Positions 22,743 through 33,746 of a stretch of DNA of 64,000 nucleotides are shown here, one piece after another. The DNA comes from Atkinsonella hypoxylon (taxonomy: Eukaryota > Ascomycota > Sordariomycetes > Hypocreales > Clavicipitaceae). Within the stretch, counting starts at the first letter, position 1, and every line of letters begins with the position of its first letter. The stretch lies in NCBI GenBank assembly GCA_000729835.1, contig JFHB01000017.1, positions 229,397-293,396 on the forward strand, in the 5' to 3' direction. The notes under the pieces were generated by a model. The model was not told the origin of the DNA. It saw only the letters and a list, made by a program, of their open reading frames with translations, and ran no database searches. Position numbers and translations under genes: made by a program.

Positions 22743-24389
22743 TTACTGTCCCTGGCCGCCCTGAGGTGGCTGCGGTTGACCTCCCCAAACCTGCTGTCCG
22801 TTTTGTTGTTGCATCTGACTCATCAATGCTGCGACGAAAGCAGGATTGGCAAACGCGTTAGGCACAGCGGATTGGTTTTGAGCCTGGGGCATCCAGCCCG
22901 CCGGCGGCGGCGGTGGAGGTGGAAGGGGAGTTTGTGCCTGACCTGCTGAGGCCTGCGGCCAACCTGGGAATTGAAAGCCCAAGTCTGGCATTACGGATGG
23001 AGGAGCTGTTTCCGTTGCAAGCTGTTGTGCAGCATATGAGTGATGATTGCTCTGTGGAGGCAGAGAGTAGCCATCTCTTGATGAGCCACCGTGTCCCCCA
23101 TAATTGCCTCCTCGGGCGAATCCCCTCCCTCGTCCTCCCTTTCCCCTGGAATCGCCACCTCTACCACCGCGTCTAGATCCCGATCGTGGAGTTGGCTCGT
23201 AAGACTCGCTCGACACAGGTCCGCTCCCGAAACCAGGAGGGCGAGTGAGGGGCTTGTATGGGCCTTCATCGTCATCGTAATTGAGTCCACCATCGACAGA
23301 CATCTCTTGACTTAGTGGATGTGGAGTGTTGGCTTTTGCTCCTGTGTTACCTTCATTCTTGCTCTTCCATCTGTCCTTCTTTTTCTGCTTCATCGCCCTC
23401 TTGTATTCTGCCTCCTTTTCATCATCTGAAAACTCCATTTCATCATCGCCGACTTCCTCGTCATGAAGATTACTGGCATCAGAGCCCTTGAGGTTCTTTA
23501 AAGGCTCTGTGAAAACATAGGTTGCATAATCGATAGGATAGAATACTTTGGTGCCGACTTGAATACCCAAATCCTTTATTTCCTCTGCGGATGTGAAATA
23601 GACAGTGTACATGGGCTGCAGAACCTTGCCAAAGGTTTCTGCTACGGCACCAATTACTTTTCGTTCGGCGGTGCAAAGTGCCGAGCCAGTGTCAAGGACT
23701 TGATACTCTCCAGGAGTGCTCGCCTTGATAAGGATAATGGTGTCGACGATGTTCTCGATTGCCCCGAGCTCTTCGAGTTGCATTTCTTCCGTTATAGTGA
23801 TGTCGGGCCGGGGTAATATCTCTTGGGAAATTTCATTTTTCGTTCGTAATTGCGCTGCGCCGCTTCCTTTGCCGCGATCACCTTCGTCTTCTGATCCTCC
23901 TTCGGCTTCTAGGAGAAGACGGGCGGTTTCCTCAACGCCTAGGAGCTCGTAGCCGTCGTTGTCGGAGTCATCAGAGGAGGATTCTGAGCTGCTAGACTCC
24001 GAGGAAGACTCGTAAGGCGATGAGTCCAGTTCCCATTCTGGATTCTCGCCTTGGTCGTTTTGTAGCTCAGCCTCGTCGGCAGGGGGTTGTGATTGCTCCG
24101 GCGCATGCGCCTCTGTGTCCAGTCCACCAAGAGCAGCTTCTAGAGCTCCAGTAAGTGATGGAGGACTGCCATTTTCATCGATATTCATTGGAACCGTGGG
24201 CTGTTCCTCCGGATGAATCCCATTTTGTTCCGTTTGCGCAATTTTCTGATCGGCGGCGGTGCAGGGCTGATTGTCCACATCGCCTACGCTGGTGGCAGCA
24301 GCGGCCGCAACGAGTACATCGGCAGGGAGTGGTGGAAGTGACTCGTTGGGTTTCGCTTGCCCCAAACCAGGAATCTGAAAGCCAGACAT
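22743..24389 (-). CDS. naf1: H/ACA snoRNP assembly factor NAF1
   Basis: Single-exon gene of 548 residues starting at ATG 24389 (MSGFQIPGLGQAKPNESLPP). An acidic, Ser-rich N-terminal third is followed by the Gar1/Naf1 domain at roughly residues 200-315, with AIENIVDTIILIKASTPGEY, VIGAVAETFGKVLQPMYTVY and VGTKVFYPIDYATYVF. A short Lys-rich block (KQKKKDRWKSKNEG), an RGG-like stretch (SRRGGRGGDSRGKGGRGRG) and a Pro/Gln-rich tail complete it. NAF1 loads Cbf5/dyskerin onto nascent H/ACA RNAs in the nucleus and is later replaced by Gar1. Size and linker architecture fit NAF1, not the much smaller Gar1. It diverges from alg9 across 761 bp. Confidence 0.92.
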   Translation of the reverse strand: MSGFQIPGLGQAKPNESLPPLPADVLVAAAAATSVGDVDNQPCTAADQKIAQTEQNGIHPEEQPTVPMNIDENGSPPSLTGALEAALGGLDTEAHAPEQSQPPADEAELQNDQGENPEWELDSSPYESSSESSSSESSSDDSDNDGYELLGVEETARLLLEAEGGSEDEGDRGKGSGAAQLRTKNEISQEILPRPDITITEEMQLEELGAIENIVDTIILIKASTPGEYQVLDTGSALCTAERKVIGAVAETFGKVLQPMYTVYFTSAEEIKDLGIQVGTKVFYPIDYATYVFTEPLKNLKGSDASNLHDEEVGDDEMEFSDDEKEAEYKRAMKQKKKDRWKSKNEGNTGAKANTPHPLSQEMSVDGGLNYDDDEGPYKPLTRPPGFGSGPVSSESYEPTPRSGSRRGGRGGDSRGKGGRGRGFARGGNYGGHGGSSRDGYSLPPQSNHHSYAAQQLATETAPPSVMPDLGFQFPGWPQASAGQAQTPLPPPPPPPAGWMPQAQNQSAVPNAFANPAFVAALMSQMQQQNGQQVWGGQPQPPQGGQGQ

Positions 24390-25150
24390 GTTGAGCGCAA
24401 GAGACAGAAGGCCAGCTTCCTCTGAAGCGCAAAGTGACAAAGACCGGTGCTATCGTCAGGACTAGGCCCAGATCGATCAAAGTATTTGTCGACAAGGTTA
24501 ACGAAAGAGGCGGCACGGATTTAAGATCCGTCTTAAGATTGCGCTTAAGAACGATTATTGCGTCCCGAAAATCGAGACGCGATCTTTTGCAGAAACACAG
24601 AATAAAAATTCGCCAAGCCACTGGACCCTGCGAACCGCCAGAAAAAAAAAAAAAAGAAAGAAAGAAAAAGTTCAAGGACCAACAGGTGGGTCTGTAGGTA
24701 CCTAGGTACCTACCTAATGTATCGTACTTGATGCCGAGCTGGCTCTAACCCGGTACCGACAAGCACCATGGCCGAATCGGACAAGTACTAGAACAGTCTC
24801 AGCTACCAAGTGGTACATCACCTATCTCGTAATTCCTCTAGGCGCAAAAGTCACCTGAGGTCCCGCACCGGTGCCAAGGCTCGCGGGGATGGGGGCCCTT
24901 ACCGAACAAGTAGGTACTTGCGACTTGTGGCCGCGCCACGTCCAATTTTTGCGACACAGCGCCATGGCTCACTCACTGCCTACTACGGGCCAAAACGAGC
25001 AACCAGCAACCAGAGGAACGCTGGGCCTACCAGACTTTAACTGATCCGAGGAGCCAGCTGGCTGGTAGGACTGACTTTCCAATCATATGACGACGGAGCT
25101 CTTCCACATTCGAGCTCTCCCCACAACTTGTCCCTGGGAGACAAGCAAAC
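24390..25150. promoter_or_regulatory. shared divergent promoter region naf1 / alg9
   Basis: 761 bp between two divergent start codons. It contains an A13 tract with AAAG repeats near 24643-24668 and a CCTAGGTACC palindromic stretch near 24695-24716. Promoter role is inferred from orientation. Confidence 0.45.
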
Positions 25151-27137
25151 ATGGTGCCGAATCCCCCGCAAAGTCAACGGCAATTTCAGCATCCAGCTTC
25201 CAGTCATGCTAAGAAGAAGTACGTCTTGTGGGAGTCCCTTACGATGGCGAGTGAAGTGCTGATCTGGATCCCCAACACAGGCGGAAGGGCCCATTGCCCA
25301 TTGAGCCCATAACTGCGTTCTACATCTTCTTTGGTGCTGCCATGGTTGCTGCCCTGTTTGCTCCTATTCAAGACTGCGATGAGACGTTTAATTACTGGGA
25401 GCCAGCACACTATTTGTCCCACGGCTATGGCTTGCAGACGTGGGAATATTCCCCTGATTATGCGATCCGAAGTTGGCTATATGTTGGACTGCATGCCATA
25501 GTGGGCAGCATTCGTCGATTGCTCCCCCAATCTTCCAAGGTTAGTTGCGTGTGCCTCTTTCCGTCTTTCATTGACCGTCACTGACTGAATGTAGGTTTCT
25601 GAGTTTTACTTCATACGCTATGGCCTTGCCTTTCTTTGCGCCATCTGCCAGACCATCCTCTTCCAGGTCATCGGCCTTACGATGAATGGTAGAATCGCCA
25701 TGTTCTTTCTCATCGCTACGGTCACCAGCCCTGGAAACTTCCACGCCAGTGCCTCGTTCTTGCCATCCAGCTTTGCTATGTACATGTGCATGATTGGAGC
25801 TGCTTCATTTATGAACTGGCGGGGCGGCATTAAAACCGCGCATGGCATCTTCTGGTTTGCTGTAGCAGGCATATTGGGCTGGCCATTTGCTTCAGCTCTG
25901 TGTGCGCCGTACCTTTTGGAAGAGCTAGTGCTTGTTTTCTTCTGTGACAAGGATGCCTTCATCGAAGCTATCATACGCTTCTTCCGAGGTGTCATTGCTG
26001 GCCTGATTGTCCTCGTGAGTGTCCCGAGATTGCACAAAATTGCATAGATGTCTAGTTTTATACTGATCGCACATGTAGTTCTTCGATTTTCTGATCAATC
26101 TTTTCTTCTATAAGAAGATTGCTGTCGTCAGCTGGAACATTGTCAAATATAACATCTTTTCATCTACTGGTGGTCCCGACTTGTATGGCACTGAGCCGTG
26201 GAGCTTCTACGTGAAGAACCTCGCGTTGAACTTTAACATCTGGTTCATCTTGGCACTCTTGGCACTTCCTCTGTTCCTTCTTCGGAAGGTAATTTCACCG
26301 TCTGGTCACGGCTTTCAGTCCGGACTTCGGACTGTTGTTTTTGTGGCGCCCTTTTACATGTGGTTAGCCATCTTCACTGCACAACCTCATAAAGAGGAGA
26401 GGTTTATGTACCCAGTGTATCCTTTTCTCGCGCTCAATGCAGCGATATCACTGCATCTCATTCTGTCTGCCATCGGAAGCACAGATCCCAGCACGATCAT
26501 GGGAAAGATTTCTCCACGACTCAAATTCTTTGCTGTCAGCACTGTGATGCTTTTGGCCCTGGACGTGAGCCTGCTCAGATTGTATGGTATATATTCGGCA
26601 TACTCTGCTCCTCTCAAGGTGTATTCGCGATTATGGGGATCTAGTCATGGTAAACCGCGTGTCGGACGTGAGGCAGATCTTGTATGTTTTGGCAAAGATT
26701 GGTATCGCTTTCCGTCATCCTTTTTCCTTCCCAACGACATGCACGCCAAATTTGTGCGCTCCGAGTTCAAAGGTCTCTTACCCGGCGAATACTCCGAGGC
26801 AAGGGTTGGCTTTGGTTTCTGGAGTGGCACGTGGCTTCCCACCAGTGGAATGAATGATCGTAACGAGGAAGATCCGGGCAAATATGTCGACATCACAGCT
26901 TGTTCATTCCTCGTCGATACTCAGTACCCGTTGCGAAAAGAGCCGCTGTCTCCTCACGAGCCTGACTACATTGCCGATCAGGACACATGGGAAGTCGTCC
27001 AATGCGAGCGGTTCTTGGACGCTGCGAATACGCATATTCTCGCACGTATACTTTGGGTTCCCGAGCTAAGTATCATACCAGAGCAATATAGGAGAAAGTG
27101 GGGACGCCATTGTTTGCTGCAGAGGAAGAAAGCATAG
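25151..27137 (+). CDS. alg9: ALG9 alpha-1,2-mannosyltransferase (GT22)
   Basis: Exons 25151..25218, 25281..25539, 25595..26014 and 26079..27137 join in frame to 601 residues. A short basic cytosolic N-terminus (KKKRKGP) precedes the first membrane helix ITAFYIFFGAAMVAALFAP. The lumenal loop has QDCDETFNYWEPAHYL, the GT22 signature with the catalytic acidic residue; HKEERFMYPVYPF is the second family block. Several hydrophobic segments follow, and the long soluble C-terminus is as in ALG9. It adds the seventh and ninth mannoses to the dolichol-linked N-glycan precursor in the ER lumen. ALG12 and GPI10/SMP3 share the fold, but the sequence around DYAIRSWLYVGLHA fits ALG9 best. Confidence 0.93.
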
Positions 27138-27316
27138 AGCGACATTTATGGCTACGTCGACCGGCATTCATGGCTGGCGGTAATTTGATTCAGTTGACAT
27201 GCGTGTCGCTTTAAAGGGACAACTCAATTGCTGTAGATCTGGATTCGTCAATGTACAATGTGCCAATGAAATAAGACTCTTGCAACCTGCCTCGGATGTC
27301 GGCGCGCATGATGGGG

Positions 27317-27907
27317 TCAAGCTATCGACGTCCAGTACGAGATCTTGTGCCTCCACACAGCATGCATTCCAATGCGTACAGATTTGCTTAGTTCATCGAT
27401 TGCGCCAGCAGGCGGGATGCCATGGCGAGACATGATATGTAACGCCTTTCTTAATGTCTTGGGGCTGATGGTGTTGATCGTATCTTCATTTGCTTGCACC
27501 AGCCTCACAAGCACGAGAATATTCTGAATTGCATCCGCGTAGGAGGCAATATCCTTTTGGACAGGGCATGTACAGGGCATGTTCTCGCCCAATTTGGATA
27601 CCATCTTGTCCGCTTGGGTGGTCGAGTAGTGAGTTTGGAAGCTGAGTAGTTTCATGTCGTCATAAAGTTTAGTTGCTGCTGTGTGTTCAAAATTCCGCTG
27701 CTGCGTGTCTACGCAGCGATCGGCGGCATCGCGACCGAGAGCCGCCAAGTTGAGGGCCGCATCTCCAAGTGCCGCCAGGCTCAACCTTGGACCGTCCACG
27801 ATCGGCCGCCGCTCTGTGGCTTGCCAAACCACCAAGGCCTTGCCGTCCCGACTACCGGTACTGATCACAGAATTGTGTAACGGATGGTGGACCGGCCGCC
27901 TTGGCAT
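27317..27907 (-). CDS. hypothetical protein, no recognised family
   Basis: Open frame of 196 codons from ATG 27907 (an upstream GTG would add five). I recognise no domain. The middle and C-terminal parts look helical (DMKLLSFQTHYSTTQADKM, ADAIQNILVLVRLVQANEDT), with a CTCPVQKD motif, which is more protein-like than a random frame. The N-terminal part is rich in Arg, Ala and Leu and may be an artefact, so real 5' exons could lie upstream toward 28.2 kb. It converges with alg9 (179 bp between stops) and diverges from the sulfate permease. It could equally be a decayed gene. Confidence 0.4.
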   Translation of the reverse strand: MPRRPVHHPLHNSVISTGSRDGKALVVWQATERRPIVDGPRLSLAALGDAALNLAALGRDAADRCVDTQQRNFEHTAATKLYDDMKLLSFQTHYSTTQADKMVSKLGENMPCTCPVQKDIASYADAIQNILVLVRLVQANEDTINTISPKTLRKALHIMSRHGIPPAGAIDELSKSVRIGMHAVWRHKISYWTSIA

Positions 27908-28456
27908 GGCATTCTGTCTCACCCGAGGTCTCTCAAGTCCCCTCGAACGGAATGACTAAATCACTGCAATTCGTCATGCAATCTTGGACAAGACGTGGGG
28001 CCAAAGGCCGAAATGTCTACCTGGCTCTTGATCGGCGGAACAGCTTGGTCGATGCGCCGTCTGTCGTGGAATTCGACTTGATGTTAAGCTTGTTCTTCCC
28101 CCGACTGCCGCGCCTTGGCAAGCCCATCAAATCTTGCTTTTTCATCGTTACAGCATGGTAACGACCTGTGTCATGCCCTATGCCCTGGCTCTATTCATCT
28201 TTTAACTTTCCATGAATTGCACAGTACTTTCATGGACGGTCGACCCATTTTGTTGAACGGTGGACCATAATGCCATTCGGTAGTATCGCGGCGAAAACAC
28301 CTTCCACCGACGCCTTTTCATACAACTTGCCGCTTCATCACGCCTCTCTTCGTGTCGGACTTTCCTTGAGAAACTGGCCGGGGCTCTCATCATTCGTTGT
28401 ACATGTGTCTGGGGTTCCGTGTCTAAACAGACCAGACAACCAGTCTTGAATTGTTC
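27908..28456. other. spacer, presumed sulfate permease promoter
   Basis: 549 bp upstream of the SulP gene. Open frames on both strands are short and unrecognised. Exon content for the orphan gene cannot be excluded. Confidence 0.35.
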
Positions 28457-31075
28457 ATGAAAATGGTCATGTTCCATCAAGTTTCCGACTTCATTGTGCG
28501 CAGAACTCTCGGCATCGATGTCAAGGATAGTCACCATGGACTGCCCGAGGGGCTCGATAAGCGAGCGGAGGCAATCCTTGAACCTGCGGATATTTACCTG
28601 GAAGATGAGCCATCTGTGACTGAGTGGCTGAAGGAGCTGAAGCCGACAAAGAAGGGGGCAGTCGACTATGTCAAGAGCTTATTCCCCTCCGCCTTCTGGG
28701 CTCGGCGCTACAATCTACCATGGCTGGCTGGTGATGTTTTAGCTGGTATAGTTCACACTTTTCAACTCTACTCTCATACAATCGATCAGTCTTATTGATG
28801 GAAATGTGGTATAGGGATGACTGTCGGTTTGGTCATCGTTCCTCAAGCCATAGCTTATGCCTCGTTGGCTGAACTGTCACCTCCCTATGGACTCTACACC
28901 GCGTTTGCCGGAGCAGTCTCGTACTGGATTTTCGGAACATCCAAAGACATCATCATTGGTGTATGTATTGGTTCTTTCTTAACCGTTGGGACAGACAGGG
29001 GCACTAACGTTCAGTTGTAGACAACGGCTATCGGATCTCTCCTGGCGGGAGGGGTGGTCACCCGCGTCATTGACGTATCGCAAGGGAATTACAGCCATGA
29101 CGAGATTGCGCATGCTTTGAGCTTGGTGTCTGGTTCTATTCTTCTCGGCATCGGCCTGTTGCGTCTGGGTTGGGTCATCGAATTCATTCCATACATTCCT
29201 ATATCTGCGTTCGTCACTGCAGCAAGCATAACTATCATGTCAACACAGGTGCCGGTAGTCTTGGGTATTGATAATATTAAAACTCAGGAAGCGCCGTATC
29301 GAATCATTATAAGCACTCTGAAGAATTTGGCGCACATCCGTCCAGACGCAGCCATTGGGTTGTCCTCGCTCGTCCTCCTCTTTGTTGTGCGAGATTTCTG
29401 TGCTGCCATGGAACGCAGACAGTCTACTCAGAAACGATTATGGAGCTACATTGCTTCGTTACGGCTGACCTTTGTTATACTACTGTTTACTTTGATAAGT
29501 TTTGCCGTCAATCGCAATAACTCACAACTGGAAGCCAAGTTTCACTTGGTGGGCCACATAGAAAAGGGTACATCTTCCTCGAGAATTTCCCTCTTGGTAC
29601 GCCTGTTCTAACAGTATTCAACAGGGTTTCAGGGTGCTGGTGTACCATCCATTGACGGTAGATTGCTAAGGCTTCTATTGCCAGAAGTGCCTGCCGTTGT
29701 GGTTATCTTGGTGATCGAGCAAATTGCCATTGGAAAAGCCATGGGCAGGCGGTACAGCTATACCATCGATCCGTCCCAAGAAGTTGTGGCTCTTGGGGCT
29801 GCTAATCTCCTGAGCCCCTTTGTTGGTGGTTACATTTGCACAGGATCCTTCGGTGCTTCTGCCGTTCTCTCCAAGGCAGGTGTTAGAACTCCCCTGGCTG
29901 GTCTTCTCGGTGCCGGAATGCTGGTACTCGCTATGTATGCATTGACAGGGATGTTCCATTACATCCCCCGAGCTGCTCTGTCAGGGCTCATCATCCACGC
30001 CGTTTCCAACTTCGTGTCAACCCCCAGGAGCCTCTACGGATACTGGCGGCTCTCACCTATAGAATTCCTTATTTGGGTTCTGGGAGTAGTCTTGGCTATC
30101 TTTGTGTCACTAGAAGCATGCATCTATACTGGTACAGCGCTTTCAATGGCTCTAGTACTCGTTCGGATCGCCAGAACGCGGGGCACGTTCTTGGGCTCAG
30201 TCCGAGTCAAGCGTGTTGCAGGAGAGAAACTGTCTGCCAATGAGCCAGAAGCCGACTCCATTGGAGAGTATCAATGTGCACTTGAAATCTTCCTACCTCT
30301 TGACCAATCGGAAGCCATGAATCCAGAAGTCAAGGTTGAGTCACCATATCCAGGCATCTTCATATACAGACTCTATGAAGGCTTCAATTACTCCAATCAA
30401 GCTTACCATATTGACATCCTGGGCAAGCGCATAATGGAGAACACGAGGAAGTCTGATGAATTTCTCAAGAAGGAATCAGACCGTCCCTGGAACGACGCGG
30501 GGCCCAAGGCGCAAAGACCAAACTCGCATCTACTCCCATGTCTTCGTGCCATCGTGTTGGACTTTAGGGCCGTCAACCACGTTGACATCACCTCCGTGCA
30601 GGGTCTCATCGACTTACGGAACCTGCTCGACCGTCATGCAGCCCCAGCGAGCGTCGAATGGCATTTTGCCAGCATTCGCAATCGCTGGGCACGCCGCTCG
30701 TTAGCGGCCGCTGGTTTTGGCTACCCAACTTCGCTCAATCCAGAGGCAGTGCGGAACTGGAGGCCGATATACAGCATTGCCACAACGCTCTGGGAAAAAG
30801 ACGGGCCCTTCGGAGATGACACACGTTTTAGCACGGATACGGATACAGACGAAGAGCGGATGCAGGGTAGAACTCCTGCTCCTCCAGAGTACACGCCGAG
30901 GAAGCTGCCTGTGTTGTCTACGGCCATTCCGGAAGCCGGTCGAGCGGCTGCTCTGAGTGGAGTTGATAGACCGTTCTTTCACTTTGACCTACATAGCGCC
31001 GTAGAGGCAGCTGTCAGAGATGCGAAAAGTAAAGATGCGCAGATGATGGATGGTGTGAGAATGGCGAATGGCTAG
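28457..31075 (+). CDS. sulfate permease, SulP family with STAS domain
   Basis: Exons 28457..28745, 28815..28960, 29021..29567 and 29625..31075 give 810 residues. The cytosolic N-terminus ends in ARRYNLPWLAGDVLAG; the SulP signature VIVPQAIAYASLAELSPPYG follows in the first helices. About 10-14 membrane segments continue to about residue 520, including EQIAIGKAMGRRYSYTIDPS and GGYICTGSFGASAVLSKAGV. The C-terminal STAS domain carries LRAIVLDFRAVNHVDITSVQ. It imports sulfate across the plasma membrane for Cys and Met synthesis; fungal orthologues are usually repressed by Met and induced by the CYS3/MetR factor, but I could not place a binding site. ATGs at 28463 and 28469 are possible alternative starts. 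All splice joins keep frame. Confidence 0.94.
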
Positions 31076-31313
31076 TTAAATGTATGTGCCAGATGGTTGA
31101 TTGGTAGGAGATGGAGTAATGAAGCAATGTCGTTTTTACATGGGAGAAAATGTTCTGTTCGATGGGGAGCGTTTTCTGCATTGGTAGGTTATTCGTGAAT
31201 ATACATGTTTGCATTGACACACCGGTTGAATTGATGTGGCATGGCCCAGTTGGTCCTCGGATACTCCGTACATGCAGGATGATGACGCTGACGCTACTCC
31301 GTACACTCCATCA

Positions 31314-31421
31314 CTCTACGGCCCCTCGCCCCTCTACGGCCCCTCGCCCCTCTACGGCCCCTCGCCCCTCTACGGCTCCTCGCCCCTCTACGGCTCCTCG
31401 CCCCTCTACGGCCCCTCGCCC
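31314..31421. repeat. minisatellite, six 18-bp units
   Basis: Six tandem copies of CTCTACGGCCCCTCGCCC; units 4 and 5 share one C-to-T change. The period is a multiple of three, so open frames run through it on the plus strand, but no start, signal or flank suggests a gene. It sits between the SulP stop and the F-box gene, with two TACTCCGTA words just before it. Confidence 0.95.
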
Positions 31422-31641
31422 CCAATGTTGCACGGTATGAGGGGTCTAAACCGAACATTTACTGTACTGTGCACACCAACAGTTCTATGAAGCACACTTC
31501 AGTCGCATTCTAAAAATAAGAAAAAATCCCGTCGAGAACGAGAACGAGTCTTTCTGCTGATCTGGTTTTATTACGAGGAAACCCGCTCCCTCTTCATTCC
31601 ACCTTGTCGCCTTCGTATTCACTTGCCACCAGCCGAACGCC

Positions 31642-32673
31642 ATGACGACGAGAGACCCGTGTTCAATCAACGCCCTACCAAATGAGGTCAGTCGGAACGT
31701 AGTGAGAGGAATCGGTCCCCCATCACTGAGCGAAAATCACTTCTAGATTCTGGCTGCTTCACTATCCCTTCTTCCCGCCAGGGAGCTCACCCATTTACTG
31801 TCAACTAGTCGCAGATTCCACGTCTTGGTCACGAGAATTCTCCATCGCCGCCTGGTGGACACGTCGTCTTTGCCACACAACCACCTCATTCTCGAATCTT
31901 ATCCCCCGAGCGCCAAGCTCTCCACACCTACCTTGTCATGCAAGTACCTGGGTTTGAAATACGACGGAGAGGAAGCGGTTGATGCTGATTCCCCAACTCT
32001 GAGCGATCTGTCCAGACTGTACGCAGCGTTCAGACCTGTTTCGATGGTAGAAAGTCGCAGACAGAGACCAGTGGCGTCCGACCCTTCCGGGGACCAAGAG
32101 TCATGCGCTTACGAGACGGCTACGCAAGACGTCTATTTGCTCGAAGATGAACTTTTTGCCCAATTATGCGTTTCCATGAGTGTAGTGAAGCAGATCATAT
32201 GGCGCGGAATCCATTTCAACCATGTTCATATCTGCGACGGCTTTATTCGCGTATGGAGGCAGTGGCTGGCTGAGCAGGCGAGCCTGTCCGATTTGGACAG
32301 AGGAGCCCAAGATACGAGGTCGAGAATAGATGCGGACGAGATCTTGTGGGTTGACGCCGCCAGGAATGTTGGGTTGAGGTTTCGCGTGCTGCTTGGCCCC
32401 ATGGACAGGATGCCATTATTGAGTGGTCCTGATCATGATGGTCCGGTATCATACACTCTGGTATATGAAGGTATGACACCCGTACTTTTCGCCCTGGCGC
32501 GCGAGCTATCACATGTACACAGGATTGACCAGATCAGAATTACTCGTCAAGGCTACCGCCCTTCTCAAGGCAGTGGAGGCAAGCACGGTGCAGGAAGAAT
32601 CTCACACGTCGAAAGCGGTTGTAATTGCACAGCTTGTATAAGGAGTTCCAACTCGAAACGCTGCGAGCTATGA
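31642..32673 (+). CDS. F-box protein
   Basis: Exons 31642..31686 and 31747..32673 join in phase 0 (PNE|ILAA) to 323 residues. The spliced N-terminus reads INALPNEILAASLSLLPARE then LTHLLSTSRRFHVLVTRILH, a clear F-box with the LPNE/D start. The intron splits the F-box at its beginning, so the second exon alone lacks the LPNE motif. The remaining 260 residues match the common mould F-box architecture without recognisable WD40 or LRR repeats (YLGLKYDGEE, VKQIIWRGIHFNHVH). It should bind Skp1 in an SCF ubiquitin ligase; substrate unknown. An odd Cys pair (CNCTACIRSSNSKRC) lies near the end. Confidence 0.85.
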
Positions 32674-33746
32674 GCTTCTGAGAAGGGAAATTCCTCCGTC
32701 CAATGGCACGGAATGTCGAAAAGCTAGCTCGCTTTTTGACAGGTTTGCATCTGTCCTTGTGTTTGCCTGGTCCAGCCGATGTTATGCTGCGCAAGGCTGA
32801 GACGGACCACGTCCCCCGGCGTCATACCCCGGCCTAACTGTTCATCTCTATGATCGGCGACTCTATTCTCTTCTCGCGATTTAGCACTGGCACCACGCCT
32901 GGTCCGCCCTGCTCGTGGCGCAGAGAAGTGGAACGAGACTTTTCGCGTCTGCGATCCAGCACCTGCATAATTACATGCAATGCAGTCTTCGTTCCACACA
33001 AAATGGCCACATGCAAAGAAAGGCCTTCTAGTCGCCTGGTATGACTTTTGAAGAAGCCAGCCCGTTGGTGGGAGGTTCAGTGTAGGGTCAAAGCAGGTAC
33101 GCCGCGTAGCTGTCGCGTAGCCGTCGCCTCGCTACGCAACGTAGAATTCCTCTCATGCCACAAATGCGAATTGTTTTCCCATCTGCAAACAAGGTTTCAA
33201 GCATAACTAGTTTTGTCTCGCGCCAGATGTGGGATGCGCACCTTTCTTTTGATATCAGCCCGAGTCTCTGCTTCATGCAGTGCATTCTGTATCCCAGCTG
33301 TTCTTCACTGCTTCCCCTGTCTTAAAAGAATTTCTTTGTCTATGCATAGGTTCGGCGGGCTCAGCCTTTTATTTTTAATTCACATCCAAAAATTTCCGCT
33401 GTGTGAGTTTCCTACGTCTGGCATCTGGCCGATCTGTTCCTCTGCTGCCGATGCCATCTACCCTCCTTAACGAACTACACTGAAAGCCACAAACGCTGGG
33501 CAGCGGAACTTTTCTTATGCACACGCTTTTCTCGTTATGTTTACGGCGAAGAATTGCTTTTTTTTTTTTTTTTTCTTCCTTTTCTTGCATTTGCGAGCTG
33601 ACGCTCATTACTACCCGCTTCCGGCCAGCCCTTCCTTGCGTTCTTTTGTTTATACAGTCCCTTTTCTCCTCCAGCGCACTTCTTGTCTTTCGTTACCCAT
33701 CTGTTCTGTACTTATTGATTGATGTGATATTTGCTTCCAAGGGAAG
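32674..33746. other. 1.07 kb intergenic region upstream of MFS gene
   Basis: No supported gene. It includes the CGTAGCTGTCGCGTAGCCGTCGCCTCG near-repeat at about 33106-33132 and a T22 tract followed by pyrimidines at 33559-33587. The pyrimidine-rich part is probably the promoter and 5' UTR of the MFS gene. Confidence 0.4.

Noticed and set aside
31314..31421. Minisatellite read as a proline-rich coding repeat (LYGPSP or STAPRP)
   Set aside because: The 18-bp period keeps frames open by itself; no start context, flanking domain or splice support.
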